In this document: positions 42,501-50,629 of the stretch, one piece after another
How positions within the stretch are numbered: position 1 is the first letter of the stretch
Layout: each line of letters opens with the position of its first letter
Assembly (NCBI GenBank): GCA_013289835.1
Contig: JABCZG010000026.1
Span: forward strand, 1 to 64,000
Source: Acidobacteriota bacterium
GTDB lineage: Bacteria; Acidobacteriota; Terriglobia; Acidiferrales; UBA7541
Reading direction: 5' to 3'
Length of the DNA: 64,000 nucleotides
Made by a program: the position numbers and the translations under genes
Notes under the pieces: generated by a model
The model's input: the letters and a program-made list of their open reading frames with translations, nothing else
The model's database searches: none
What the model was told of the DNA's origin: nothing

Positions 42501-42736
42501 CTTTCTGCCACTTTCCCGCGATCCAGCGGCTTTCCCGCTTCCACCGCGATTCCCTTTGGCCCTTCGGCAAGAACATGACCGTCTTCCTTGACGACGCGAA
42601 CGGCTACCACCGTGGGCTCGGAGCTCGCATTTGCTGAGTTCGCTTCCTGCTGCGTGTGGGCGTGCGTCAGCGCAGCTCCTGTCAGGAGCGCGAGTGCGAC
42701 GATGCCTCGCATCCCATAAAACCAGCTCAATTTCAT
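39533..42736 (-). CDS. BamA/TamA-family outer membrane protein
   Basis: A 1067-residue Omp85 protein. A signal peptide (RGIVALALLTGAALTHAHT) is followed by several POTRA domains between about 40 and 640 (VRIEGLV..., VGAIHLKNDTEFRDAELLSKL, LIGIEISGNTYFDTELLRSRLQ, RRVLLSGYDHTRQGVIRREI). The penultimate one carries a Lys/Glu-rich insert near 530-555. The C-terminal barrel contains GTSLRGFALNQ (the conserved RGF loop) and ends with Phe (FNLGSTF), a beta-signal. It inserts or assembles outer-membrane proteins. Seven or so POTRAs and the operon with SurA-like and tamB genes favour a TamA-like role, but it could be the main BamA. Confidence 0.92.
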   Translation of the reverse strand: MKLSWFYGMRGIVALALLTGAALTHAHTQQEANSANASSEPTVVAVRVVKEDGHVLAEGPKGIAVEAGKPLDRGKVAESLRALYRTGDYADLQAVVTPVGGGVRLDFVARENLFFNQVRIEGLVAPPTDSTAAAAMQLGLGQTFRQAGVTEGLERLRETLREEGLYRAEVSAETAPHTETHEMDIVVHVKPGPRARVGAIHLKNDTEFRDAELLSKLKMKKGREITSAWLQKGTDRIRKFLVKKGHLSARASMHRGEYDVAKNTVPLDLDVTEGPRVEMSVTGAKFSGGELKRLIPIYQEGAVDVDLLEEGKRNLLEKLERAGYFDAKVDYKTDTHDVKTSLSSWKGTEEIITYAVERGERHKLIGIEISGNTYFDTELLRSRLQIFGGAFASPGRFSRRMVESDAQSMRNLYQANGFLDAAVEHQIEDNYKGKEGDLFIRFKVQEGKQTRVAALSIEGIHAFTEGELLGVVGSSPGQPYSDFGVTTDRDNILALYFNEGFPEASFTATAEQVKEEASTGDSANGASSKEKSGKEKKLAKSEVEQAAPVRLVYRIQEGPQTLVRRVLLSGYDHTRQGVIRREIHIKVNEPLREGDVVEAQRRLYNLGVFNRVTIEPQNPSGTDPEKDIAVLVEEAKRYTISYGGGFEVQRLASTTNPTAGEIQAAPRGILEVSKLNLTGRADSLSFKLRGSTIEDRALLGYSIPNTFGDPNFSFQVTTYTEKTQDINTFTARRYEGSVQLTEQVTPRTTILYRYTFRKVLASNLNSHVEPEEIPLFEQPTLVSGFGVTWFRDTRDNPADASKGSFNSAEFSDADTALGSSASFMRFLVQNSTYHPIKRRFSFARSVRFGILVPYKDTVSLSFPPPAPGACLPNAVAPEPLPTIIPLPERFFAGGGTSLRGFALNQAGPRDPCTGFPVGGQAMLVLNQEFRFPMRLPFVGTSLGGAIFYDGGNVYSRLSRIDFRATLPSPTFALQNPALPPSATNLPMCITNCTNELNYFAHTVGFGVRYKTPVGPIRIDLGYQINRPVFVIPIPCPGNAPTCITGSLGQQGTRLSGFQIFFNLGSTF

Positions 42737-42852
42737 GCGTCCATTCGCTCAGACGAAGGGTAGCACAGCGGCGTTGCCCGCCCTGTGCACTTTGGGGCTA
42801 TCATGTTAGTTTAGCAGGCACTTCCGCCGAGCCTGCTGAGGCCGCATCGCTT

Positions 42853-43881
42853 GTGACTAATTCTCTCCAGGAAAGATATTCGCGCCAGATGCTGTTCGCA
42901 GGGATTGGCCCGCAAGGCCAGCAGCGCCTGCTCGCCTCCCGCGCCGCGATCGTCGGCTGCGGCGCGATTGGCGCGGCTGCCGCCAACCTTCTCGTGCGAG
43001 CTGGAGTCGGTTACCTCCGCATCATCGATCGCGATTTCGTGGAACCCTCAAACCTTCAGCGCCAGACGCTCTTCGACGAAGCGGATGCTCTCAACGCCCT
43101 CCCCAAAGCCGTCGCCGCGGAACGCAAATTGCGCTCCATCAATTCTTCTGTCTCCGTGGAAGGCCTCGTCGCCGATCTCAGCCCCGGTAACGCGCAGGAG
43201 CTCCTCGGCGGGGTGGATCTGCTTCTCGATGGCACCGACAATTTCGAATCGCGCTTCCTCATCAACGACTTTGCCGTGAAGTCCGGCCTGCCGTGGATTT
43301 ATGCCGCTGCCGTCGCCAGCTATGGCCTCACCATGGCAATTCAGCCCGGCGCGACCGCCTGCCTCGCCTGTCTCCTCGAAACCGGAGCCAATTCCGGCGG
43401 CCTCGAAGAAACTTGCGACACCATCGGCGTACTCGGCCCCATCGTCAATCTCATCGCCTCCTTGGAAGTTGCCGAAGCCTTGAAATTCCTCTCCGGCCGT
43501 CCTGAAGCCCTTCATGCACGCCTGCTCTCCTGCGACGTGTGGAGCGGCCACCTGCAATCTATTCGCGTCGCGCGCAACCCGGACTGCCGCGCCTGCGCCA
43601 AGCGCGAATTCACCTATCTCGACGGCGAAGCCCAGCCGCACATCACCATGTGCGGGCGCGATTCCGTCCAGATTCACGAGCGCTCTCGCTCCCTGAATCT
43701 CACCGCTCTCGGCGTCCGCTTGGCCCCCATCGTCGAAGACGTGCGCCAAAATGATTTTCTGCTTCGCTTCCGCGTCGCACCCTACGAAATGACCGTCTTC
43801 GCCGACGGCCGCGCCATCCTGAAAGGCTCCAAAGACCCCGCCGTCGCGCGTTCTCTTTACGCGCGCTACATCGGCGCTTGA
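42853..43881 (+). CDS. ThiF/MoeB-like E1 adenylyltransferase
   Basis: About 342 residues from a GTG at 42853; upstream frame overlaps the divergent porin and is shadow. The nucleotide site is AAIVGCGAIGAAAANLLVRAGVGYLRIIDRDFVEPSNLQRQTLF, with Arg and Gln in the usual places. The catalytic Cys is in EETCDTIGVLGPIVN. Two CxxC pairs (CLACLL and CRACAK) bind zinc. It adenylates the C-terminus of a ubiquitin-like sulfur carrier such as ThiS or MoaD. The C-terminal 70 residues resemble a ubiquitin-like or rhodanese-like remnant without an active-site Cys. No carrier gene is adjacent. Confidence 0.9.
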   Translation: MTNSLQERYSRQMLFAGIGPQGQQRLLASRAAIVGCGAIGAAAANLLVRAGVGYLRIIDRDFVEPSNLQRQTLFDEADALNALPKAVAAERKLRSINSSVSVEGLVADLSPGNAQELLGGVDLLLDGTDNFESRFLINDFAVKSGLPWIYAAAVASYGLTMAIQPGATACLACLLETGANSGGLEETCDTIGVLGPIVNLIASLEVAEALKFLSGRPEALHARLLSCDVWSGHLQSIRVARNPDCRACAKREFTYLDGEAQPHITMCGRDSVQIHERSRSLNLTALGVRLAPIVEDVRQNDFLLRFRVAPYEMTVFADGRAILKGSKDPAVARSLYARYIGA

Positions 43882-44011
43882 TCCTGCTGAGGCAACTCAC
43901 AAGAACTGGTTTCTGAAACCCCTTCTCTCAATTGCAATCCGGGCTGCCTGAGGCAGAGTTTGGCACAGCGCGCTGGAGGACTGCGAAAGAAGAAGGTTCC
44001 CCCCTTCCTTC

Positions 44012-44040
44012 TAAAAACTAAGAACTAAAGACTTATGACT
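44012..44040. repeat. Low-complexity intergenic spacer
   Basis: The stretch repeats the themes AAAACTAAGAACTAAAG and ACTTATGACT, like short degenerate ACTAAGAACT repeats found between genes in many genomes. A related spacer precedes argH (50630-50660). Confidence 0.4.
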
Positions 44041-44101
44041 CTGCGCGAGCTTTGAAGATATCAAATGGCGGAAGCGATTCAACTTTAGGGAGTTTGCAAA
44101 T

Positions 44102-44452
44102 CTAGCGAGGTAAGTGCCCCGAGCGCCCAAACGAACTTCGCATATTCGCTCGATCCAAATTCTCCCGCAGGTTCATGAGCGTCAAGAATGTGCTCAATAT
44201 CCGCGCTTTCAAATCATCCGTCAGGTGCAGCCCGCTGGTCGCTACGCGCGCCAGGCGCTCTCCATGCTCGGTAATAAACTTCATAATTTCTCGCTGCCGT
44301 TCCTGCGGCGCGTTCCCCAGCGCCGTCTCCCGCCGCATCTCCGCGCAGCTCGTCTCCAGCGATAGCGTGTAATGCAGGACGCAGAGCCGGTGCTCGGTAA
44401 GCGCCGGCGGCACGTCGTTCTTGCATCCCGAAATTTGGCAACCCGTTGCCAT
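44102..44452 (-). CDS. Small Cys/His protein of unknown function
   Basis: A 116-residue protein (a GTG at 44470 would add six residues). The N-terminal part has C-x3-C ... C-x2-H spacing (CQISGCKNDVPPALTEHRLCVLHY), suggesting a small zinc site. The rest is helical and charged (RLARVATSGLHLTDDLKARILSTFLTLMNLRENLDRA). No family is recognised. It is divergent from argR across the operator region. Confidence 0.55.
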   Translation of the reverse strand: MATGCQISGCKNDVPPALTEHRLCVLHYTLSLETSCAEMRRETALGNAPQERQREIMKFITEHGERLARVATSGLHLTDDLKARILSTFLTLMNLRENLDRANMRSSFGRSGHLPR

Positions 44453-44587
44453 GTCCTCGTATCGCTGCACGATAGGTTACAACGCCCGCGTGGAAAATCC
44501 AGCATTTGCCGCGCATGTGCTGCGAATCTTACATGAGTCGCTTCTTCCGTGTCTCGCGCCCTTGCGTACAAAATCGCCAAAAACTAT

Positions 44588-44623
44588 TTGACATGAGTAT
44601 TCATTTGCCTGTATAAAAATACA
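44588..44623 (+). promoter_or_regulatory. arg operon promoter with ARG-box-like palindrome
   Basis: TTGACA (44588-44593) and TATAAA (44612-44617) are 18 bases apart. The -10 lies inside TGTAT-AAAA-ATACA (44610-44623), a perfect palindrome matching the form of an ARG box (TGAAT-N4-ATTCA). A weaker related half (TGAGTATTCA, 44594-44603) lies in the spacer. ArgR binding here would block its own operon. Confidence 0.75.
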
Positions 44624-44646
44624 TAGGCATATAGATTCGGCAAACT

Positions 44647-45096
44647 ATGAGCATCGGCAAAACATTTCGCCACGGCCAGATTCTTCGCTTGGTCACCGAC
44701 CAGCGCATCGCCAACCAGGAAGAGCTGCGCCGCCGCTTGGCAACGCAGAAGCTCCGCGTCACCCAGGCCACACTTTCGCGCGATTTGCAGGAGCTTCGTC
44801 TCGTGAAGACCCACGACGGCTACAAAACAGCTGCCGCCATGCCGGAAGAGTCCGCGCCGCTGCCGCACTTGGCGCGCGCGCTTGGCGAATTTCTTCTCGA
44901 CATTCGCCCCGCGGAAAATATGCTGGTCCTGAAAACTCCTCCCAGCGGCGCACAGCCTCTCGCCGCCGCCGTGGACGGCGCCAAGTTCCCGGAAATCGCC
45001 GGCACCATCGCTGGCGATGACACCGTTTTGATCATTACGCCCAACAAAAAAACTCGCCTCTCTCTCCAAAAAAAGATCGAAGACCTGGTGAAATGA
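44647..45096 (+). CDS. argR: Arginine repressor
   Basis: A 149-residue ArgR/AhrC protein. The N-terminal winged helix is FRHGQILRLVTDQRIANQEELRRRLATQKLRVTQATLSRDLQELRLVK. The C-terminal hexamerisation/arginine-binding domain has MLVLKTPPSGAQPLAAAVDGAKFPEIAGTIAGDDTVLIIT, including the GTIAGDDT arginine-contact motif. It represses arginine genes when arginine is abundant. It is first in the operon, so it controls itself through the palindrome upstream. It overlaps argC by four bases. Confidence 0.95.
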   Translation: MSIGKTFRHGQILRLVTDQRIANQEELRRRLATQKLRVTQATLSRDLQELRLVKTHDGYKTAAAMPEESAPLPHLARALGEFLLDIRPAENMLVLKTPPSGAQPLAAAVDGAKFPEIAGTIAGDDTVLIITPNKKTRLSLQKKIEDLVK

Positions 45097-46124
45097 GAGA
45101 CTCTCGCAGCGTCGCCGTCGTAGGTGTGACCGGTTACACCGGCCTTGAGCTCGCGCGCATCCTTCTGCGCCATCCCGAGCTTTCGCCTCCGGTCTTCTAC
45201 GTCCGCGAAACCAACGGCGCGAAATGCCTCGCGGAACTTTTTCCCCAGTTCCGCGGCTGGGGCGAAGCTCCCCTCCGGCCACTTTCCGTGGACGCCATCA
45301 CTTCCAGCCGCGCGGGCACTGCGTTTCTCGCCACGCCCCACGAAGTTTCGGCGGAAATCGCCCCGGCCTTGCTCGACGCCGGCCTCCGCGTTGTGGATCT
45401 GAGCGGTTCGTTCCGCTTTCGCTCCGCGCAAACCTTCACCTCCTGGTACAAATTGCCCGCCCCGCATGCGGACTGGCTCGGCGAAGCTGCTTACGGCGTC
45501 CCGGAAATTTATTCGAATGAAATTGCCAAGGCTCGCTTGGTCGCCAATCCCGGCTGTTACGCAACCAGCGTGATCCTGGCCCTGCGGCCGCTCACGGAAG
45601 AAGGATGGATTGCGGCGAACACCAGCGTTGTCTGCGACTGCAAATCCGGCGCCACCGGCGCTGGCAAAGATCCCCGGCGCGATCTCCATTTCGTCGAAGT
45701 CGATGAAAATTTCAAGGCTTACAACCTCTTCACGCATCGCCACACGCCGGAAATTCTCGAACACACCGGCCTGAACGAAGACCAGCTTGTCTTCTCGACG
45801 CATCTTCTGCCGCTCGCCCGCGGCATTCTTTCCACAATCTACGTCACGCTCGATCAGCCGCAATCCGCGCAAGACATCGAAGCGCTCTACCGAAAATATT
45901 ACGCCGGCCGCAAAATGGTTCGCATCTGGCCCGCTGGCACGCTGCCCGAACTGCAGCACGTCGCGCACACCAATTTCTGCGACATCGGTTTTGCCCTGGA
46001 TAAATCCGGACGCCGCCTGATCATCGTTTCCTGCCTGGACAATCTTGGAAAAGGCGCCGCTGGGCAGGCCGTGCAGAATTTCAATCACATGCTGGGGATC
46101 GAGGAGCACATATCACTTCAATGA
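45093..46124 (+). CDS. argC: N-acetyl-gamma-glutamyl-phosphate reductase
   Basis: A 343-residue enzyme that reduces N-acetylglutamyl phosphate with NADPH. VAVVGVTGYTGLELARILLRHPEL is the nucleotide-binding start. The active-site Cys is in LVANPGCYATSVILAL, CDCKSGATGAGKDP follows, and late ICDIGFALDK-type residues and DNLGKGAAGQAVQNFN complete the fold. It overlaps argR and argB by four bases each, indicating tight coupling. Size matches the short ArgC type. Confidence 0.96.
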   Translation: MRDSRSVAVVGVTGYTGLELARILLRHPELSPPVFYVRETNGAKCLAELFPQFRGWGEAPLRPLSVDAITSSRAGTAFLATPHEVSAEIAPALLDAGLRVVDLSGSFRFRSAQTFTSWYKLPAPHADWLGEAAYGVPEIYSNEIAKARLVANPGCYATSVILALRPLTEEGWIAANTSVVCDCKSGATGAGKDPRRDLHFVEVDENFKAYNLFTHRHTPEILEHTGLNEDQLVFSTHLLPLARGILSTIYVTLDQPQSAQDIEALYRKYYAGRKMVRIWPAGTLPELQHVAHTNFCDIGFALDKSGRRLIIVSCLDNLGKGAAGQAVQNFNHMLGIEEHISLQ

Positions 46125-46969
46125 GAAAAGTCATCAAATTCGCAGGGGCATTGCTCGAAGACGACGCCACCGTTCGCTCTCTCGCGCGGCAAGTGGCGGC
46201 GCTCGCTCAGGAAGGCCACGAGATTCTGATCGTGCACGGTGGCGGCCGTCTTTTCACCGCCACGCTTCAGCGCATGGCCATCGAAAGCAAATTCGTCGCC
46301 GGACTCCGTGTCACCGACCGCGAGACGCGCGACGTCGCCGTCATGGTCTTTGCCGGTCTGCTCAATAAAAAACTCGTCGCCGCCATTTCCGCCGAGGGCC
46401 AGCCGGCCATCGGTGTTTCCGCCGCCGATGCTCATTGTTTCAACGCCGAGCCGATGGTGCACAACGAAGTGACAGGCAGCCTCGGTTTCGTCGGCTACCT
46501 CACCGGGTTAAATTCGCAATTTATCGAATCGCTCTGGCGCGAAGGTCTGCTTCCCGTCGCGCCTTGCCTCGGAATAGGGCCGGACAACGAACTCTACAAC
46601 GTGAATGCCGATCACATGGCTGCGGCGTGCGCCGAATACCTTAGTGCCGACCAGTTGATCTATCTCACGGACGTCGCTGGCGTACTCGACGGCGAAAAGG
46701 TTCTGTCCGCGGTCACCTGCGAGGAAATCGAACGGCTCGTCCAGTGCCGAGTGGTTTCCGGCGGAATGGTCTTGAAGCTGGAAGCGGCCAAGCGCGCCAT
46801 CGAAGGCGGCGTTCGCGAAGTGCGCATTGTTGGCGGCACCTCACCTGACGCGCTGTTGCTCGCATCGCATGCCGCGGAAACATCAGAAGCTGGCGTAGTG
46901 GCTGTCCCCGGTACTCGCGTCCTGCGCGAACCGCTCTCCGCCGCGCATGCGGCCCTTTCGGCGGCATGA
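46121..46969 (+). CDS. argB: Acetylglutamate kinase
   Basis: A 282-residue amino-acid kinase. KVIKFAGALLEDDATVRSLARQVAAL is the start strand; canonical enzymes have K.GG here, and this one reads FAGALLED. EILIVHGGGRLFTATLQRM is the substrate loop. YNVNADHMAAACAEYLSADQLIYLTDVAGVLDG binds ATP and metal, and VSGGMVLKLEAAKRAIEGGVREVRIVGG ends it. It phosphorylates N-acetylglutamate. The FAGALLED change at the first glycine loop deserves checking. Overlaps on both sides are four bases. Confidence 0.94.
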   Translation: MRKVIKFAGALLEDDATVRSLARQVAALAQEGHEILIVHGGGRLFTATLQRMAIESKFVAGLRVTDRETRDVAVMVFAGLLNKKLVAAISAEGQPAIGVSAADAHCFNAEPMVHNEVTGSLGFVGYLTGLNSQFIESLWREGLLPVAPCLGIGPDNELYNVNADHMAAACAEYLSADQLIYLTDVAGVLDGEKVLSAVTCEEIERLVQCRVVSGGMVLKLEAAKRAIEGGVREVRIVGGTSPDALLLASHAAETSEAGVVAVPGTRVLREPLSAAHAALSAA

Positions 46970-48318
46970 TGCGCCCTTCGTCCAAAAAGAAATCCGTAGT
47001 GCGCCCGGCCGGCAAGCCGAAACTTTCGGCTGTCCGCACGCCAAAGCCGGACCAGCGCCTGCTCGATGCCGAGCAATATCTTCTGCCCACCTACAAAAGA
47101 CAGCCGGTGCTTATGACTCACGGCCGCGGCGCGTACGTCTACGATTCAACCGGCAAGAAGTATCTCGATTTTCTTGGCGGCATCGCCGTGAATGCCCTGG
47201 GCCACGCGCATCCGCGAATCGTGAAGGTGATTCGCCGCGAAGCCGCGCGCGCCATTCATCTTTCCAACCTCTATCACAATGCCTTTCAGGGACCGCTCGC
47301 GCGGAAGCTCGCCTCCTGGTCCGGCCTCGATCGCGTCTTCTTCGCCAACAGTGGCACCGAGGCGATTGACGGTGCGATGAAACTCTCCCGGCTTCTCGGT
47401 CGCAAACCCGACGAGTCTGCGGGAACCGTCGCGAAAAAACACCGCTTCCTGGCCATGGAGAATTCCTTTCATGGCCGCACCCTCGGCGCAATCAGTGTTA
47501 CGGCCACTGAAAAATACCGTTTGCCCTTCGCTCCCGTCGTTCCCGGCGTGGAATTTGTCCGTTTCAACGACGTCGCCGACCTCGAATCAAAGTTTGACGA
47601 TTCCGTCTGCGCCATCCTTATAGAAACTGTCCAGGGCGAAGGCGGAATCTATCCTGTCCACGAAGCGTTCTGGAATCGCGCCCGCGCTCTTGCGACCCAG
47701 CACGGAGCTCTCCTGATCGCCGATGAAATTCAATGCGGGCTCGGCCGCACCGGCCGCTATTTCAGCTATCAAAGATTTTCCTCAAGGCCAGACATCGCGG
47801 TCATCGCCAAGCCGCTCGCCGCCGGACTTCCTCTCGGCGCCATCCTCACAACCGAAGCCGTCGCTTCCCGCGTTTCTCCCGGCCTGCACGGCACCACCTT
47901 TGGTGGCGGCCCGCTGGCGTGCGCCGTTGCCCTCGAATTCCTCAACATCATCGAGGATGAAAAGCTCCTCGAAAATGTCCGCCAGCGCGGCGCCGAACTG
48001 CGCGATGGCCTCGCGAAACTTGCCGCCAAATTCGATTTCATCCGCGAAGTTCGCGCCGAAGGCCTGATGCTCGGCGTCGAGCTTTCTATCGATGGCAATC
48101 CCTTCGTCGCCGAAGCCATGCAGCGCGGCCTGCTCATCAATTGCACTCACGATTTTACGTTGCGCCTGCTTCCGCCCTTTATCATCACCAGTTCGCAGGT
48201 CCGCGAATTCCTTCGTCTCTTCGAACTCGTTCTTGCAACAACTCCACGCAATGCTTCTGCCCCGGATTCCAACAAGTCTCCAAATCACGAACGCGCCGCG
48301 CACGCCGCGGCAAGGTGA
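46966..48318 (+). CDS. argD: Acetylornithine aminotransferase
   Basis: A 450-residue class III aminotransferase, longer than the usual 400 because of about 40 extra N-terminal and 25 C-terminal residues. GRGAYVYDSTGKKYLDFLGGIAVNALGHAHP, FFANSGTEAIDGAMKLSRLL and FHGRTLGAISVT are the cofactor and substrate sites. LLIADEIQCGLGRTGRYFSYQ contains the PLP Asp, and the Schiff-base Lys is in AVIAKPLAAGLPLGAI. TFGGGPLACAVALE follows. It makes N-acetylornithine from the semialdehyde with glutamate. It overlaps argB by four bases. Confidence 0.95.
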   Translation: MMRPSSKKKSVVRPAGKPKLSAVRTPKPDQRLLDAEQYLLPTYKRQPVLMTHGRGAYVYDSTGKKYLDFLGGIAVNALGHAHPRIVKVIRREAARAIHLSNLYHNAFQGPLARKLASWSGLDRVFFANSGTEAIDGAMKLSRLLGRKPDESAGTVAKKHRFLAMENSFHGRTLGAISVTATEKYRLPFAPVVPGVEFVRFNDVADLESKFDDSVCAILIETVQGEGGIYPVHEAFWNRARALATQHGALLIADEIQCGLGRTGRYFSYQRFSSRPDIAVIAKPLAAGLPLGAILTTEAVASRVSPGLHGTTFGGGPLACAVALEFLNIIEDEKLLENVRQRGAELRDGLAKLAAKFDFIREVRAEGLMLGVELSIDGNPFVAEAMQRGLLINCTHDFTLRLLPPFIITSSQVREFLRLFELVLATTPRNASAPDSNKSPNHERAAHAAAR

Positions 48319-48322
48319 AATA

Positions 48323-49273
48323 ATGACTACAACTTCTCTCGTTGCGCCTATTTCTTTGTCAACCGATCTCCTCACCGGAGCGGAATGGAGTCCCGCGCAC
48401 ACGCGCGACTTGCTCCATCTCTCCGCGGATATCAAGGCCCGCCCCATCCGTTACGCCTCCACGCTGCACGGCAAATTTATCGCGCTGATTTTTGAGAAGC
48501 CGTCGCTTCGCACGCGCGTCACCTTCGATGTCGGCATTCAAAGCATGGGCGGCTCCGTGGTTTTCCTCGATCACACCCAGGCGTCCGCGTCGCTCGGCGC
48601 GCGCGAGTCCATCGCCGATGTCGCGCGCAATCTCGAACGCTGGGTGCACGGCATCGTCGCGCGCGTCTATCACCAGCGTGTCCTTGAAGAAATGGCCGCG
48701 AACGCGAATATTCCGGTGATCAACGCGCTCTCCGACAAATTCCATCCGTGCCAGGCGCTCGCCGATTTTTTCACGCTCGAAGAACGATTCGGCGCTCTGC
48801 GCAGTTTCAAACTCGCTTACGTCGGTGACGGCAACAACGTTTGCCACTCGCTGATTTATCTCGCCGCGCGCCTCGGCGTTCACTTGCGCGTCGCCACGCC
48901 GCCGGACTACGCGCCCCTGCCCGAAGTGGTTGCCGACGGCAAGCGGGTGGCTCGCGAGACGCGCGCAAAAATTGAACTCATGACCGATCCGCGCGAAGCC
49001 GTCAGCGGCGCGCTCGCCGTTTACACCGACTCCTGGACCAGCATGGGTTTCGAAGAGGAAGGCGAAATTCGAAACGCCGTCTTCCAGCCCTATCAAGTAA
49101 ATGCGGAGCTGATGTCGCTCGCCGCGCCCGACGCCGTGTTCATGCACTGTCTCCCGGCCCACCGCGGCCTGGAAGTTACGCCCGAAGTCCTCGACGGCGC
49201 GCAATCGGTGGTCCTCGATCAATCCGAAAACCGCATGTACGTGCAGAAAGCGATCCTGCATACTTTGTTCTAG
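48323..49273 (+). CDS. argF: Ornithine carbamoyltransferase
   Basis: A 316-residue enzyme. The carbamoyl-phosphate loop is FEKPSLRTRVTFDVGIQSMGG. HPCQALADFFTLEE and VGDGNNVCHSLIYLA follow, and HCLPAHRGLEVTPEVLDG is the ornithine-binding signature. TDSWTSMGFEEE shows a normal SMG loop for ornithine rather than N-acetylornithine or N-succinylornithine. ATG at 48323 follows AAGGTGA, four bases after the argD stop. It makes citrulline from ornithine and carbamoyl phosphate. Confidence 0.96.
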   Translation: MTTTSLVAPISLSTDLLTGAEWSPAHTRDLLHLSADIKARPIRYASTLHGKFIALIFEKPSLRTRVTFDVGIQSMGGSVVFLDHTQASASLGARESIADVARNLERWVHGIVARVYHQRVLEEMAANANIPVINALSDKFHPCQALADFFTLEERFGALRSFKLAYVGDGNNVCHSLIYLAARLGVHLRVATPPDYAPLPEVVADGKRVARETRAKIELMTDPREAVSGALAVYTDSWTSMGFEEEGEIRNAVFQPYQVNAELMSLAAPDAVFMHCLPAHRGLEVTPEVLDGAQSVVLDQSENRMYVQKAILHTLF

Positions 49274-49359
49274 TGTGGTGACACTCTTAAACGCATCGCG
49301 TCGATTTTCCTTTGTAGGGGCGTCCGCCGTTGGCAACACCAAAACGCAAGAGAGGAATT

Positions 49360-50580
49360 GTGAACAAGCCATTGAACAAACCCAAAAAAGTCGTACTCGC
49401 CTATTCCGGCGGCCTGGATACTTCCATCATCATTCCCTGGCTCAAGGAAAATTATGGCTGCGAAGTCATCGCCGTGATCGGCGATGTCGGCCAGCAGGAA
49501 GATCTCGAAGCCGCGCGCAAAAAAGCGCTCGCCACCGGCGCCACTTCCGCGCACGTCGAAGATCTGCGCGAGGAATTCGTGCGCGATTACATCTGGCCGA
49601 CGCTGCGCGCCGGCGCCGTTTACGAGCACACCTACTTGCTCGGCACTTCGATGGCGCGTCCGGTGATCGCCAAGCGCCAGGCGGAAATCGCCTTAAAGCT
49701 CGGCGCCGACGGCCTCTCGCACGGCTGCACCGGCAAAGGCAACGACCAGGTCCGATTCGAACTGGCCTACAAGGCGATCGCTCCCAACGTGCAAATCATT
49801 GCTCCGTGGCGCGAGTGGGACATCGATTCGCGCGAAGACGCCATCGCTTACGCGCAAAAACACAATGTCCCCGTCGAGCAGAGCAAGAAAAATATTTACA
49901 GCCGCGACCGTAACATCTGGCACCTCAGCCACGAAGGCGGCGAACTCGAAGATCCCGCGAACGCCCCGAACGAAGCCATGTGGCAGTGGGTCGTCTCTCC
50001 GGAAAAAGCTCCGGACAAAGCCGAGGAAGTCGAAATCGGATTCGAAGCGGGCACGCCCGTTTCCGTGAACGGCACAAAACTTGGACCGGTCGATCTTCTC
50101 AACATGCTAAACGAAATCGCCGCGAAGCACGGCATCGGCCGCACCGACCTCGTGGAAAACCGCCTCGTGGGAATGAAATCACGCGGCGCGTACGAAACTC
50201 CCGGCGGCACGCTGCTCGTGAAAGCGCATCAGGAATTGGAACGCCTCACGATTGATCGCGAGACCGCACATTTCCAGCAAGCGCTCTCGCTGCGCTACGC
50301 CGAACTCGTTTACTACGGTCTGTGGTTTGCCCCGCTGCGCGAAGCGCTAGACGGTTTCTTCAACGTCGCCCAGCAGCGCGTCACCGGCGCCGTCGGCCTG
50401 AAACTGTGGAAAGGGACGCTCAACGTGACCAAGCGCGTTTCTCCTTTCTCGCTGTACCGTGCGGACTTGGCCAGCTTCACCATGGGCCGCTACAACCCCA
50501 AAGACGCCGAGGGCTTCATCAATTTGTTCGCCCTGCCCGTAACCGTGCGTCCGAAGGCCAAAGCCGAGGGCGGCAACTAG
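49360..50580 (+). CDS. argG: Argininosuccinate synthase
   Basis: A 406-residue enzyme from a GTG at 49360 behind GAGAGG (a TTG at 49330 is an alternative). KVVLAYSGGLDTSIIIPWLKE is the PP-loop ATP site. GTSMARPVIAKRQAEIALKLGADGLSHGCTGKGNDQVRFE, PWREWDI and RGAYETPGGTLLVKAHQELE are family blocks. It joins citrulline and aspartate with ATP. It lies 86 bases after argF and is followed by a small hairpin before argH. Confidence 0.96.
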   Translation: MNKPLNKPKKVVLAYSGGLDTSIIIPWLKENYGCEVIAVIGDVGQQEDLEAARKKALATGATSAHVEDLREEFVRDYIWPTLRAGAVYEHTYLLGTSMARPVIAKRQAEIALKLGADGLSHGCTGKGNDQVRFELAYKAIAPNVQIIAPWREWDIDSREDAIAYAQKHNVPVEQSKKNIYSRDRNIWHLSHEGGELEDPANAPNEAMWQWVVSPEKAPDKAEEVEIGFEAGTPVSVNGTKLGPVDLLNMLNEIAAKHGIGRTDLVENRLVGMKSRGAYETPGGTLLVKAHQELERLTIDRETAHFQQALSLRYAELVYYGLWFAPLREALDGFFNVAQQRVTGAVGLKLWKGTLNVTKRVSPFSLYRADLASFTMGRYNPKDAEGFINLFALPVTVRPKAKAEGGN

Positions 50581-50596
50581 CTCGGCAGCTAGTTTT
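50575..50596 (+). terminator. Hairpin at the end of argG
   Basis: AACTAGCT (50575-50582), CGGC loop and AGCTAGTT (50587-50594) followed by TT. The 8-bp stem overlaps the argG stop codon. The short T-run suggests at most partial termination before argH. Confidence 0.45.
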
Positions 50597-50629
50597 GGCG
50601 CCTAAGATTTAAGTCTTTATATTCTTTTA

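Noticed and set aside
44820..46109. Minus-strand ORF of 429 codons
   Set aside because: It is antisense to argR and argC, both of which have complete family motifs; it has no domain of its own.
48359..49372. Minus-strand ORF of 337 codons
   Set aside because: It is antisense to argF and repetitive in composition; argF motifs are intact.
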